Below are positions 35,901-49,200 of a DNA stretch of 64,000 nucleotides, piece after piece; position 1 is the first letter of the stretch, and each line of letters starts with the position of its first letter. A program made the position numbers and the translations under genes. The notes beneath the pieces were generated by a model. That model saw only the letters and a list, made by a program, of their open reading frames with translations, ran no database searches and was not told the origin of the DNA. This stretch comes from Edaphochlamys debaryana (Eukaryota > Chlorophyta > Chlorophyceae > Chlamydomonadales), in assembly GCA_016858145.1 (NCBI GenBank), contig JAEHOE010000047.1, positions 558,001 to 622,000 of the forward strand, given 5' to 3'.

Positions 35901-38900
35901 TGTGGTTCTGGAGCAGTGCGCTGCGGCCCCCGTGCCCAAGGGCCAGCTTCTCCTCATCCGCGGGGACCCGCTCCCGGGTAGGGCAGGCGGTTGCGGGGAG
36001 TGCTGGCCTCGTCGCGTGGGGTGGATGCCTTGCTTGTTGCTAGCTAGAGGGCTTGGGACCAACATCAGGGAGCACGGGAAGGAGGATGAGCGGTGTTCCG
36101 CAGGCTGACGTGGGCTGCCGCCCCCCGCCCCCCCGCCCTTCCACAGCGGTGCCCCGCACGCGCATTGGCACGCTCACCGACAAGGGGCCCGCCTCCGCCA
36201 TGTGCCTGGCGGCCTCCAGCGCCCCCCGCGGCCCCGTGCAGCAGGTGCCCTGCAACGCGGCGCAGGAGGAGCAGGGCTTCACGCTGCAGCCCGCCCTGGG
36301 TGAGCCGAGCTGCACTGAACCGGGCTGCATGGAGCACAGCATGCTTTCATTCCCCGCAGCGGTCGCGTGCGGGCCCCCTGCTGAGTCAGCAGGCCTGATG
36401 GCGGTGGTGGCCAACTTGCACTGCCGTCCGCAAGCGCCCCAGCCTCACCCGCCCACCCCCAGGCACCCAGCTTGAACGGACACATCCGTCATCACCCGCC
36501 CACCCACCCCCAGGCGCGCCGGGCCACTACGAGCTGCGGACCAGCACCGGCATGCGTGTGAACGGCGGCTTCGTGGGCAACACGGCCTCCGTGTCAGACT
36601 GTGTGGGCGCCTCCTCGCAGCACTTCAAGCTGGTGGAGTTCACGCAGGGGTGAGCTCGCTCGCCCCTGGAACCAACAGCGCCTCGCTCGCTCGCTTGCAA
36701 GCTCACCCCCGCCCTCTCATGCCGGCCCGCTTAATGCCTGGGGTGCACGGCTTGCCCGACCCTAGCATCATCATCACGCAGCAGCCTCATTGTCAGTCAG
36801 CATCCATCCACCACACGCCACCCGCCGCTCACGGCTGCCCATGCATACCGGTGACCCTCACCACCGGCCTGAGCCCCCCGCCCCTCTACCTTCTCCGCCC
36901 TCAGCTGGTGGCGCATCGTGGCGCGCATCTCCTCCGACTACTGCCTCACCGTGTACGATGACAGCACCGCCGCCAACGCCACTGTCCGTGTGGCGGGCTG
37001 CCCCCGCAGCCCCGGCACCTACGGTGAGCGTGCGGAATGAAGCGAAAGAGGTCAATGTGGGGCAGAAGCGGGCCTTGTGTTTATCTTTCCAAGCACCCTT
37101 CCTGCTGGAGACGCGGGGCGTACTTGATAGCAGCACTCACTCACATATAGCAGGAGGCTCACTCCATCCTTGGGGCCCTCCCGTCCATGCCTACCTTGTC
37201 ACCGCAGACTACCAGGACCCCACGGGCGTCAAGCGGTGGGGCTTCGTCTTCAGGTTCCTGGACGTCACTGGGCCAGGTGTGGGGGGGGCGATGTGCATCA
37301 GGCCGAAGCAAGCTTGCAGATGCCGTCATTGCTGCTCACCACCTAGCCGCAAGGCCTGACCCCAACTTGACCGAGGCATTCCACACAACCTCACATCTCC
37401 CGGCCCCTGCAGGCCTTCCTTCCCCGGCGGGGCCCCGCTACGTCTTCAAGAACCAGGCGGGCCAGTGCCTCGGCCTCAGCCCCGGCAACGGGACCGCCTA
37501 CAGCCTCGCCACCACCGCCTGCCACCCCTTCGCTGCCACGCAGCGCTTCACCGTCTCCACGCTCCAGCACACTCTCGAGAGGTGCGAGCGCGCCAGGGGT
37601 TGAGCCACACGGCCTGGTAATCAGCACTGACGAACGCAACAAATGATACCGGTACACCACATCCTTATTCCTGACTATCGAACTCAAACGCCACATCACA
37701 CACATCATCAGTGCTGACAGTACTTCCATGAGCTTTTGCCTTTAGCCCTCCAAGCAACTCCGCCGACCATTCCGCCTTGCTCCCTGCCCATCCATGCCCG
37801 CCCCGCAGCTCCGTCTACCAACTGGTCCCCAGCCACTTCGCCAACCCCGCCGCCGGCGTCGTGCGGCGCTGCGTCGCCGCCGCCCCCACCGGCCCCCCCG
37901 TGCTGGCGCCCAACTGCGACCCCTTCGCCCGGGTGCAGAAGTTCTCGCTCACCCCGGCGCCGCCCGCCCTCAGCATTCGCATGGCCTGGAACCTGGGGCC
38001 AGGTGCGCGGGGCAGGGTTGTCGCTCTCGGTTGGGACCCTTACTTAGAATGCAGGTGCATCGACTCATGGCATTGGCCCGTCCATCCAACGTGAACGCGT
38101 GTGGTGTGCGGATGCCATTGCATGGCATAAGGGGGTGGGGCGGTTGAAGCTCGGGCGCGTGATTCTTGCTCAGTGGGGTTTACCAGAAAACTAGTCAACT
38201 AACCACTCCGCAACCAACCACCCAAACCGCTCGCAGGCTGCCGCTGCCTGGACCGCTACCTGTACGCGGGGCAGTGGCGCTCCGGCTGCATCCCCTGGGG
38301 GGGGGCCACCAGCCGGCAGCTGTGCCTGGTGGACGCGTCCTGCCGCTACCCCGACGGCACCACCCCCGCCTCCTCGCCCCCCGGCCAGCCCTTCGTGTGG
38401 TGCGACTCAAACCAGCTAGGTGAGCTGCGGCTGGTTGCAACCGCAAGTTATTTGTGCCGTGATGCTGTATCCGTTGGAGTTGGTTGTAGCCCTTTACGTC
38501 CCCCTTAATATGCATCTGGCATGCCCCTGCCTCATCCTGCGTGGTCTTTGCTCTCTCCCATGTCCTCCACGCAGGGCGCTTCCGCACCCGCATCACCACC
38601 TCCGCCGCCGGCAAGTGCCTGGACGTGCCCGCAGTGGCCGGGGCGCACCTGGCCACGTGGGACTGCAACAGCACCGCCAGCACCCAGGTGGGGCGCGTTG
38701 GTGTGGGGCTCTCGGCCCCCAAAGCGGCCCGAGGCCCCCTGGGCGGGCTGACAGCGTGTGACGGGGCGCAAGTGCGCACTGGAGGAGTGCATGGGTACGG
38801 GTGCGTTGCTGCCTCCCCCTGCCTGATGCGGTTCGTGCTTTGCGCCCTGCCTGGGCCCCGGACAGGTCTTTGAGCTCGCGCCAACGGGAGGTGAGCTCAG

Positions 38901-41619
38901 CATGCGGACGGCGGAGTGGGGGCTTGCTGTGACCGTAACGTTGGCGTACGGCTTTGCTCGTACACTCCCTGACCCACCCACCCGTGCCCCCAACCATGGC
39001 CCGCACCCCGCGTGCTCACAGAGACTGGGCAGTACACGGTCCGCGTGTCTGCCAACCGCGGCTGCCTGGAGTCCTACCTGGACACGGCCACGGGCACCTA
39101 CCTCGTGCGCCCTGTCGGATGCAACTCGAACCGGGAGGCCCAGAAGTGCGTTGGGACGTTGCAGGCCAGGGCAATGGACGGGGCAGACCCGGCGCAAAGC
39201 TGCAGAAGATAAATCCTAAGCCATGTCCCCTTCCGCTTGATGCGATGCTTTGTTGCTCCACGACCTCTCCAGGTTCTACCTCAAGTACATCAGCACGGCA
39301 CAGGCGGACCAGTTCCCAGGTGCGCCCATTCATCAACCCTGGGGGCGCGACGGGGTCTGCCCGGGGTTCCGGAGCACTGTCCGGGGCGTCCCATGACGAC
39401 TCGCCGGCCAAGCGCTGACACCACGCCCCAACAACTGCCCTCTCACCCCTCCAGGCTGGCGCCTGACGCAGTTCGGCGGCTCCGGGTACGACGCCGGGGA
39501 GTACTGCCTGCGCCTGCCGTACAGCGGTACGGCGAACGGCGAGCGGCCGCGGATGCTGCAGTGCCCCGGGACCAACGTGGGCGACGCATTCCAGTTCAGG
39601 TTCCCAGACGTGCCGCTCCGCCTGGGTAGGTGCCGTACAATCGCGAACGATCAGGTGCTGCTGATTATGAACGGGGCAGGGTTGATGGAGGCGTGCACAT
39701 AGCTTAACCCGCCCAACCCCAACCCTTCCGATCTGACCTCCCTCGCCCGCGCCCGGCTCCTCCGCCAACTCGTGGCCTCCTCCCCGCAGCTGCCCCACCT
39801 GCCACCCACGTCCCCCCCCCACCCACCCCCCAGGCGCCCCCCACTACAGCCGCATCTCCGCCATGCGCCCGGGGCTGTGCCTGCAGCCCGCGCAGCCGGG
39901 CGTGGTGCCCTCCCCCATCGTGTGGGCCGCCTGCGGCAACGCCACCGCCTTCCCGCGCCAGGCCTTCGCAGTGGAGCCCGCATCGAGTGAGGGCGCGAGG
40001 GGGCCGTACGCGAGGGCCGTGAGGGTGGAAGAGGGGCCAGCTAGTTGGCTGGCTCGGGAAACGGCTGGCCGCCCTAGCTGCTTGCGCTGCCCCTTCCCTT
40101 CGCATGATACCTAAACACGTCCTGAGCTGCCCTCCACTCCCGCACCCGCTCGCCCCATCCCAGCGAGCGGCTACTACACCATCAAGACCACCGACGGGCT
40201 GTGCCTGGAGGCGGCCGAGGGGGGCCTGGCCGCCGGCACGCCCATCCAGACCGCCCGCTGCGTCAGCGGGGTGCAGCACCAGCGCTTCGCGGTCATGGCG
40301 GTCATGGTCGGGGCCACCGCCACCAGCCCGGGCAACAGGTGCGGGGGTCCGCGTGCGGGTAGGGTACAATAGGGTACAGGAGGCACGAGACGTCCCCGTG
40401 CGGCGCGCTTGGTCCGGCACCGGGGGCGGACTTGCAGCAGGCGCGGGGGTGGGCGGGGTCCTGCAGGCGCCAGCAGGTGATCGTGTCAGCAGGTGCAGGT
40501 GCGGTGCAGGCCTTCCGCGGTCCTGCGGGGGCCTGCTGCGCGCATTCCCGGTGACCCCTGCCTCGCTCGCCGCCCACCACCGACCATGAGTGAAGCCCCT
40601 GGTTCCGTCCCCCACCCCACCACACGCAGGTACTTGTACATGTACCCCGCCCACACCGCCTCCTTCCCCCGCTGCGCCACCATCAGCGGGGGCCAGGCCG
40701 CCTCCACCCCCGGACTGCCGCTGGTGCTGGGCGCCTGCCCCCCCACGGGCACCAACCCCGACCCCGCCGCCTTCAGGTTCCCCGCCATGCCCGCACCAGG
40801 TGCGACCGCGGGAGCACGGGGGAGGGGGGTGTCTGAGGCGGCTTCCGCCTGGGCGGCCGTGCCACTCTGCCCGATCTTAGGTTCCGAGGCCGCTAGGCGC
40901 TTCGGGGAAAGCACCGCAGTGATGCCTCGCCATCCTCTGTGGGGCTCAGGTGGCCTGTCCGGTTGAGTCCCCTGCTTCAGTGAAGCTGCCGTCCGCCTGT
41001 CCTGCCATGGCCTCTCCACCTCTCCCCGCATCCACCCCGCCCTCGGCCGCAGTGTCCGCGTTCCCCGCCGTGCCGGCCGTGCCCGCCACCCCCAGCGAGG
41101 ACCTCAACCTCATGGTCAACTGGGCCTTCAACGGCAGCTCCTACACGCTGGGGGCCGACTTCCTGCTGCCCCGCGGCGGCCGCTACCAGGGGGACAACCG
41201 GGGCCAGCTCCAGCCGCCCCAGGTGGGACCGGACCATGCGAACACGGGCAGCGCTGGGTAGGGTGAAGTTCCGAGATGATGGCGCGCCTGCCCGCATCCC
41301 GGCCCTCCCATTGCCAGCAACTCACCGTGCCCTGCCCCCCCCGCTTGGCTCTCAGGCGCCGCCCCTGGCCGAGGAGGTGGCGTGGCCCTTCGACTCGTAC
41401 GGCGTTCCGCCGGACCGTACGACGTACCACATCTGCGTGCAGCAGGAGTCGTCGTACTTCTACTCGCTCGTGGGCCTGGCCATGCGTGTGACTGTGGCCG
41501 AGGCGGGCGCTGTCAAGCTGGCGACGTGGGTCGATGTGCATGCTGCGGGAGACCCTCGGGCGGCGTGTGGGCCCGGCCTGCGGGGCTACATCACCAGCTT
41601 CACGTACCCAGCACCCTAG
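26957..41619 (+). CDS. Subtilisin-family (S8) protease with lectin-like tail, 5' incomplete
   Basis: About 49 exons, roughly 2,060 residues. The catalytic domain has VTDSGVDVGH (Asp, exon 28698-28753), DAEAHGTH (His, ending 29275), VVAAGNEG (Asn, 30330-30362) and DGTSQAAA (Ser, 32356-32382); a PA-like insert lies at 31051-31535. From 35168 to about 40800 at least eleven modules have a CL...C pair about 15-20 residues apart (GLCLAATP, GKCLDVPA, GLCLEAAEGG), like ricin-B beta-trefoil repeats. The final exons (40981-41222, 41356-41619) form a separate tail. Exon phases agree throughout except at 29075/29168, where the Asp and His exons do not join in frame. Algal relatives are hatching or mother-wall-lysing proteases (VheA, sporangin), so a secreted wall-degrading role is likely by family. 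No signal peptide exon was found; the first exon at 26957 needs an upstream partner. Exons ending 29075, 31856 and 32780 use GC donors. Confidence 0.85.
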
Positions 41620-43259
41620 CCCTTAGGGCCTAGGTGGGGACTCGCTAGGGCCCACTAGATGGCGTTCGGCATGTGGACGGTCGACATAAATTGCATGCTC
41701 CCTGTCCTTCCCGCCCATCATCAATCATCACGCTCCCATGACACGCCCTAGCGAAGACGTAATGCATTCCGCATGTGCAAGTTGTCAGTACTGATGAGTG
41801 CACGAGCGGCCAGGGCGGATCCCCTGAGCACGAGAGGACGTGCATGCGTGTCGTGGCAGGCGACTGCCGTACATAGTCGCGAATTAATTTCCTTTCCAGT
41901 CCATCTTTGTGAGGGCGTTCAGGTCAATGTGTTCTTTCACGTGCACGGATACCTGCGCACGAGCGCATGCCCATGCCAGTGTCAAATGGTCTACTACTCT
42001 GGGGTCCTGGAAGCAGGGCATTGTGCGTGCCCGGCCTCCTCTGACTATCCCAGCTAGCTGTATCTATGCCACGGCCCGTTCGTGTGCTTTCTCATGTCGG
42101 CGCGCGCGCAAGGGATCGAAGCGTGGTGGGGTTTTGATCGAAGCGTACTCCTTTTGTGGCACAGGCAACAGGCAACCACCGAGCCGGGTGCATCGTCGTG
42201 GCGTGTGGGGTTATCTTTAGGCAGGGTGCCTCTTCTTGCAAGCGGCACCGCTTATGCATGCGGCGAACGAGGAACGGCGCAGGCGGCCCTATTTTCGTGG
42301 TTGGCAGGGTGGCAATGCGGCGTGCATATGCTGAGGTTGCGCGCTGGCAAGGCGCTGGGCTGCTGGCAACGTGGCGTTTCGTACTGCGGTCCGGGCGCAC
42401 TAGGTGGCACGCGTCCTTCGTAATGTACACGCTGTCCACTTTCTCGTCCACGTTCTCACCCCCGTTCCGAAACCCATGCGTGCGTAGGGCACGGATTAGT
42501 AGGATGACGCCTCCAGCAGCGCGCCTCCACTTTACGCAGTGTCGAAGACATTTGAAAGCTCAGGTCATTTACCCCGATGCCGTACTGAACGGACCCTGGA
42601 CGACGACGCAAGGCTGCTGCGGCAACTCCGACACCGCTGGGCTGCACCGTCCCGCTGGGTCCCGCGTCGGAGCTGGGCGGGGACTGGGCGGGTAGGCGAG
42701 AAGATGCCAGAATCGGGAGGGGATACTGGCGAAGCACTCTCAGCCAGTGGTGACGGGATAGGATGTGCTGTTACGCGACCACGGTGTGCGCAGGGGCTGC
42801 GCACAGGCATCGCTTGAAGACACGCCCAGGGACCCCGCGTGGGCGGGGGAGAGAGCGGGGGAATCGGGACATGTCGGCACGTCGCCAGCAACCCGCGACA
42901 GCTATCGCTCAGTTCTATTTTTTGTAGTGTCCACACTTCTCTCTGTATCATATCCGCGTCGCGGTAGCCCTGCGGAAGGCCTTGCAGGGAAGCTCGATCC
43001 AGGCGCAGTTCGAATCGCGGCAGGCCTCGCCGCAGCACGCGAGAGCTCTTCTGCCAGGTGCCTGCTATCGCGTAGGGTAGACAAGCATACCTGCCTATTA
43101 CCTTTGACCTAGTTTGTGACGACTGTCTTTAACTGCATTTCCAACTTTGGCCCTGGTCCTTGCGGTGAGCTGACTTCATGACAATGAACGCATAGAGCTC
43201 ACGTGTAATAGACTCCAGGCACCAACACCACTAGCAGCTTGCGCGCGAAAACAGCAAGC
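41620..43259. other. Intergenic between protease and SMC4
   Basis: 1.6 kb with no gene recognised. It must contain the protease 3' end and the SMC4 promoter. No TATA box stood out. Confidence 0.5.
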
Positions 43260-46200
43260 ATGGCCGCGGCAGCTGAGCGCCCGGCCGGGCAGCCCAACCA
43301 GCGGCTCATGATTCGCGAAATGGTGCTGGAGAACTTCAAGTCATATGCTGGGCAGCAGCGCGTGGGCCCCTTCCACAAGGTGGATAGGTGGAGGGTCGCG
43401 CATCCTCCCTCGCAAGCTCCACGCTCAGCGCGCGGCCTGCTCCCCATTCGCAGTCATTCTCGGCAGTGGTGGGACCGAACGGGAGCGGGAAGTCGAATGT
43501 CATCGACGCTATGCTGTTCGTCTTCGGCCGGCGAGCCAAGCAGGTGGGGAGGGGTCCCCGGGGGCCGAGCCTGGGCTCAGCGGCGCGTGGGTCCAGCCCC
43601 GCGCCTGGGCCCTGGCCATTGCCTCCACCTGGCCCGACTCAAACCACTGTCTGGGCCTGACGGCGCAGCTCCGCTTCAACAAAGTCTCGGAGCTGATCCA
43701 CAACTCCCAGAACCACACCAACCTGGAGTACGCGAAGGTGACGGTGCACTTCCAGGAGATCATTGACCAGGTGCGGCCCCTGGGTGCGGCCGATAACAAG
43801 GGGCGGCGGTCGGGGGCCGGGGCGGAGGCGCTGGGGCCCAGCGGACGAGGAGGGGCGTGGAGGCGGGGTCCATGGCGAGGGGCCACGGCTTGGCCTCTCG
43901 CTGGGTCCGCAAGGCGTCTGGTACAGTGCTTCAGCGTGGGTTCAAGAGCCGGAGCCGTCAGTTGGCGGAGCCGTCCCTGGCTTGAGTCGGGGGCGCATCC
44001 GTAGGGGCCAGCCCACCCAGCGTCTGCCGTCAAGTATACCATACAGACCCGCACGGGCCAGCACGGGCCACCTCGTCCAGCGGCGGATTGGTGCCACCTG
44101 CCGCAGTGCTCGGGAGGTCCAGAGGGGACTGTTCCCCACCCGGGCTCTTTTACCGCGTCCGTTCCAAGGCCAGGGCTCACCAGCCTCCGCCCCCACGATC
44201 TCCACTACCTCTAGTGCCGCCATCACCACACCAACACACACCCCGCCCCTCAACCCCGCAGGAGGGCGACGCCTACACGGTGGTGCCGGGCTCGGAGTTC
44301 AGTGTGGCCCGCACGGCCCAGCGCAACAACGAGTCGCATTACTACGTCAACAACCGCAAGGTCAGGGGCGGGGAGGGCCGCAGGGATGGGCGGCGGCACA
44401 GCTGTGAGGAGCAGCCGGGTGCCGGCCGGGCGGGCCTGCACAGGTGGTGCAGGGCTCCTTCGCCGGCGCCCGCGGCGCTCATGCTCTGGGCAGGGCGCTG
44501 AGCGCCTGGCCCTTGCTGCGGCTCTGGTTGGTCGCCTTCCCGCGGGCCGAGAGGCCGGCAACCCACCGGGAACGAACACGTGCCTTGGGAGGAGCTATGC
44601 GAGACGCTTGCAGGGTGGCGTCCCGAGGCTGGGGCTGCAAACTGCCCCGCACTTCCTGTCATCCAGCACGCCCCCCCTTCACGTGACTCCCATTCCGCTT
44701 CCTGTTTCCCTCTCCTGGACCTCCTCCCCACAGGTCAGCACCAAGGACGTTACGGACCTGCTCAAGGGCAAGGGCATAGACCTGGACAACAACCGCTTCC
44801 TCATCCTCCAGGTGGGGGGGGTGGGCGTGGAGGCGGGGCAGGGGACGGGCAGGAGGTAGCAGAGTGGGCGAGCGACTCCGCCGGCCCCGTGCTGACTCCC
44901 AGGCAGGTTAGCCACACCTTGCTGTCAGCCCCACCCTTACCGCCCTTGCTGCCCCTGCTGACCCTTGCTGTCCTTCCGCCTCCGCCCAGGGCGAGGTGGA
45001 GCAGATCTCCATGATGAAGCCCAAGGCGGAGGACAAGAACGACACCGGCCTGCTCGAGTACCTGGAGGTGGGGAACACGAACGCGCCGGTGGTCATGGCG
45101 GCTCCGCGCGTAGTGCTGGCTACACGGTCTCCCACTGCGGCTGCCCTCACCGCCTTCCCCTTGACGTGCCAGACCCTTCACACGTCCCAACTTCTGCTAC
45201 TGCTGCTGCTCCCCCTCCCCTCCCCCATCCCCCCCACCTCCCTCCCCCGCGCTCCCCACTCCCCCCCAGGACATCATCGGCACCGACCAGTACGTGGCAC
45301 CCATCGAAGAAAACAGCAAGAAGTGGGTATGGGGAGGGGGGAGGGGGACAGAGAGGGTTCAGAGCGGGAGGAGGAAACGGGGCTTCGCGTCTGTGCATCA
45401 TGCAGGCAGCTGGGCAGGACGGGGGCTGCGGGCGGTGCGAAGGAGGAACTGACAGGACTTGTTCTGACAAGTTCTGGCCCGAGCTCCGCCTGGCCCTGCA
45501 TTGCCTCTCCTGCACCAACCTCGGCCCTTGCCTACCTCCCCGTCTCGTGCCTCGTACCAGGCTGGAGGAGATCAACGAGGCCCGCGCGGTCCTGGTGGCG
45601 CGGGTCAAGGTGTCGGAGAAGGAGACGGAGGCGCTGCGGGTGCGCACGCCGCCCTGGGGCCGGGGTTGGTGGTGCGGGTGCTGGTGCTGGGAGGGTGCAC
45701 GAGGGATAAGGGCGAGGGAAAGGATGAGTGGCAGGTGTGCGTAAGGCCGGCTGGTCCCTTGTCCGCCCACCTGCAATGGCCTGCCTGTCTCTGCCCTGGC
45801 GATGCCTCGCCCTCTCCCAAAACACTGCCGCGCCCCCACCTACCGAGGAGCGAAGGGGCAGAAGCGGTTGAACTGGGATGGGGGTCGGAGTCTTTTAGGC
45901 TTGCCCGGGCTCGCTGTCCTCACCCGACACCAGCTGCCCCCTCCCCCTTCCCCCGCCCGCAGGCCAAGGCCGAGGAGGCCCAGCAGTTCCTGGACAAGCA
46001 GGCGGAGATGCTCAAGCACCGCGTCAACGCCACGCATGTGTTCGCGGCCAAGGTTCAGGTGCGTGCCGGTAGGCGCAGCGGGAGCGGCTGCAGGCCCTCG
46101 GTCCACCTCGTCGCCCCCTTCCCCCTTCAACTCCTTGGCCGTGCCCTGGGACACAGCACACACGGTCGCAAACAGACCTGCCTCGAGCCCATCGCTTGAT

Positions 46201-49200
46201 CCTGCCTCAGACCTGGCCTCAGGCCTGGCCGCGCGACCCGTAACCAGCAGTGCTGGGCCGCTTGACCCCTCACAAGCCTTCAACCCTGGCCTAGCCCCAG
46301 CTTTGACAGGTCCTCTCCCTTCCCCTCCCGCCCTGCCCATACTCCGCGCCCCGCACCCCAGATCAACGTGGCCGCCGCCGAGGCCAAGTCCGCGGATCTG
46401 CGCGAGAAGCTGGCGCACGAGAAGGGCAAGCTGGAGGACCACAAGAAGGAGCTGGCGGCGGCGGAGAAGAAGTTCGCGGGGGCGGAGAAGGCGCACGCTG
46501 CGGTGGTCAAGGTGGGCGGTGGGGAGGTGTGGACGGCACTGGCACTGGGTAGGCCTTGGTGGTGATAGCGAAGGCGAACGGCCGGCGTGCTATTAGGGTG
46601 GTATTACTAGGGCTTGGGGGCCAGCAGCTGAGCTGGCGGGTCCCGCCACCGTCCACCTCTGCCGAACACCACCCACCCTGGCCCCTTTCGACATCAGTTC
46701 TCCCCCGTGATGCCCCCGCCCCCTCCCTCCCCTCCTCCCCCCGTCCCAGTCCATCGACGCCGCCTGCGAGGCCTACAAGGAGATGGAGCGGCGCGACGCC
46801 CAAAACACCGAGACCGTCAAGGCCACCAAGGCCAAGATCAAGAAGGCCACGGACAAGATGGCGGCGGACACTCAGGCGCTAGAGGTGCGTGTGTTTGTGT
46901 ATGTGGGAGGACATTTGCGGCCGAGTCGCCGCGCCGTCGACGCGGCTTTGCCTTTGCCTACAGCTTCCTCGTGCGCCCCTGTAGCGTTGGCGTCCTAGCC
47001 GCTCCGGCCTGACATCCGTCCTCCCTGCGTCCTCCCTTGTGTCCCCCGCCTTCCCACCCCCGCAGAAAGCCGACAAGGACAAGGCCGAGTGCGAGGCGGC
47101 GGGCCCGCAGCTGGCGGCGCAGGTGGCGGTGCTGAGCGCTGAGCTGGCGGCTGCGGAGGGGGGCATGGAGGAGCTGCAGGAGGCCATCAAGGGGGAGGTG
47201 GAGGGGTACCGGCAGCAGCTGGCGCAGGTGGGGGCGGGGAAGGGGCGGGGGAAGAGGAGCAGGCAGGACGGTTCAGAGAAGGGAGGCATGCAAGGTCAAG
47301 GTCTGCGTCCTGAGCGCTGTCATTCCCCTGATCGCCATTACTCCCACACCGCTGCCACCCCCTTGCCTCCCGCAGGTCAAGAAGGAGCTGGCCCCCTGGG
47401 AGAAGCAGGTGTCCGAGGTGCAGGCGCGCATCAGCGTCAGCCAGAAGGAGATGGAGCTGCTGCAGCGGAAGGAGACGGAGGCGCGCAAGACGCTCGACAA
47501 GGCGACCAAGTGAGCGCGGGCGTGTGCGGGCGGGCGGGCGGATGCCTTAGCGGAGCGCTTCGGCTCGAAGCCCTGTCCAGGACATGCATTCTGTGTTACC
47601 CGGGTAGTTGTGGACATAATCAAAAGGGCAGCACGTGGTCCAGAGGCGGTGCTGATGTTTATCACGCGGTGCTGCCCCTGCCTGCCCCCAGGGAGCTGGA
47701 GGAGGCGCGGGAAGCTGCGGTGACCAAGGACAAGCGCATCCGGGAGCTGGAGGCCTCCCTGGAGACGGGCAGGTGCGCCGGGAACGAAGGGTGGGGACAA
47801 GCGGAGTTCAAGCTCAGCGCAGGGTTCTGGTGTAAGGTGTCGCTGAACCGGCACGTTGCTGCGGCGTGGCCCCGGCTGTGCCCATGCGCCTTCCTGATCC
47901 ACCGCCACCCCCATCTCTGCCGCCCCCCAGGTCCGACCTGGACGGCCAGCGGCAGGAGCTGTCTGCGGCCCAGGCGGCGGAGAAGGCGGCCGAGCAGGAG
48001 CTGGGCATGGTGCGGGAGCGAGTGGTGGCGCTGAGGTGGGTGGGCCGGGTCTGGGAGCGGGGCGGCCGCGTTCCAGCCCGTCGCGTTTCGCTTATACCTC
48101 CGGACGGTACCCAGTGTATTCTGCCCTGCCGCTAATAAAGTGTCACCTCCTTGACTTTCCGTCCGCAGGGCCGACCTGACCGCCTCCCAGGGCCAGTCGG
48201 GCGTCATCAAGGAGCTCATGGCGGCCAAGGCCCGGGGCGAGCTCAGCGGCATCTTCGGGCGACTGGGTGCGTGCCCGACATGACCATCCCCCCTGCCCTT
48301 CGCACGCCTTCCCCGCATGGCCCAGTCCCCGAGCACAGCACTTGCATGCCCGTTGCGATCCTTGTATGCCGTACATCACACTCATCCCCGCCGTACACCC
48401 CTGCCGTACAGGCGATCTGGGCGCCATCGACGCCAAGTACGACGCCGCCGTGTCCACGGCCGTGGGCCCGCTGGACAATGTGCTGGTGGAGACGGCCTCG
48501 GATGCACAGCGCTGCGTGGAGCACCTGCGCCGCACGGGCGCGGGCTGCGCCACGTTCCTCATCCTGGAGAAGCAGGCGCACCTGGAGCGGGCGGCCAACG
48601 AGCGCATCGACACGCCCGAGGGTGCGGAGTGGGGGGGCGGTTGGGGAGTGTGTGCGGTGGTCTGTGGGGCGTGGGCGGCATCGCAGGCGCACGCGGCTTG
48701 GGCATCACGGGGTCCCACCTCTCAACTCCAGGCTGCCCACGGCTAACGCTCACTCCCGCTCACCTCTTCCCCGCTGAGGGTCCGCCCTTCGCCCCATCTC
48801 ATCCCCCCTCACCTCCCCTCTCCAGGCTGCCCACGGCTGTTCGACCTGATTAAGATCAAGGACCCGCGCCTGCGCCCCGCCTTCTACTACGCCTGCGGCA
48901 ACACGCTGGTGGCGGGGGACCTGGAGCAGGCCTCGCGGATCGCCTACGGGGCCGACAGGCGCTTCAGGAGGGTGGTCTCGCTGCAGGTGGGTGGGGTGTG
49001 TGGGCGGGGGGGGGGGAGGGGGGCGCTCGCGGTTGTGCACGGGCATGATCCACACTCCACAGCGCGGGCGTTTCTGTGCATGCATTGGTCCTGACGCTCT
49101 TGCACTTGACGGAGGCGAACCCCCGCATTGCCCCCTACAAGCCCGCCCTCGCCTGACGCCCCACGCTACCCAACATCCTAACCCCCCCTCCTCCGTCCCT

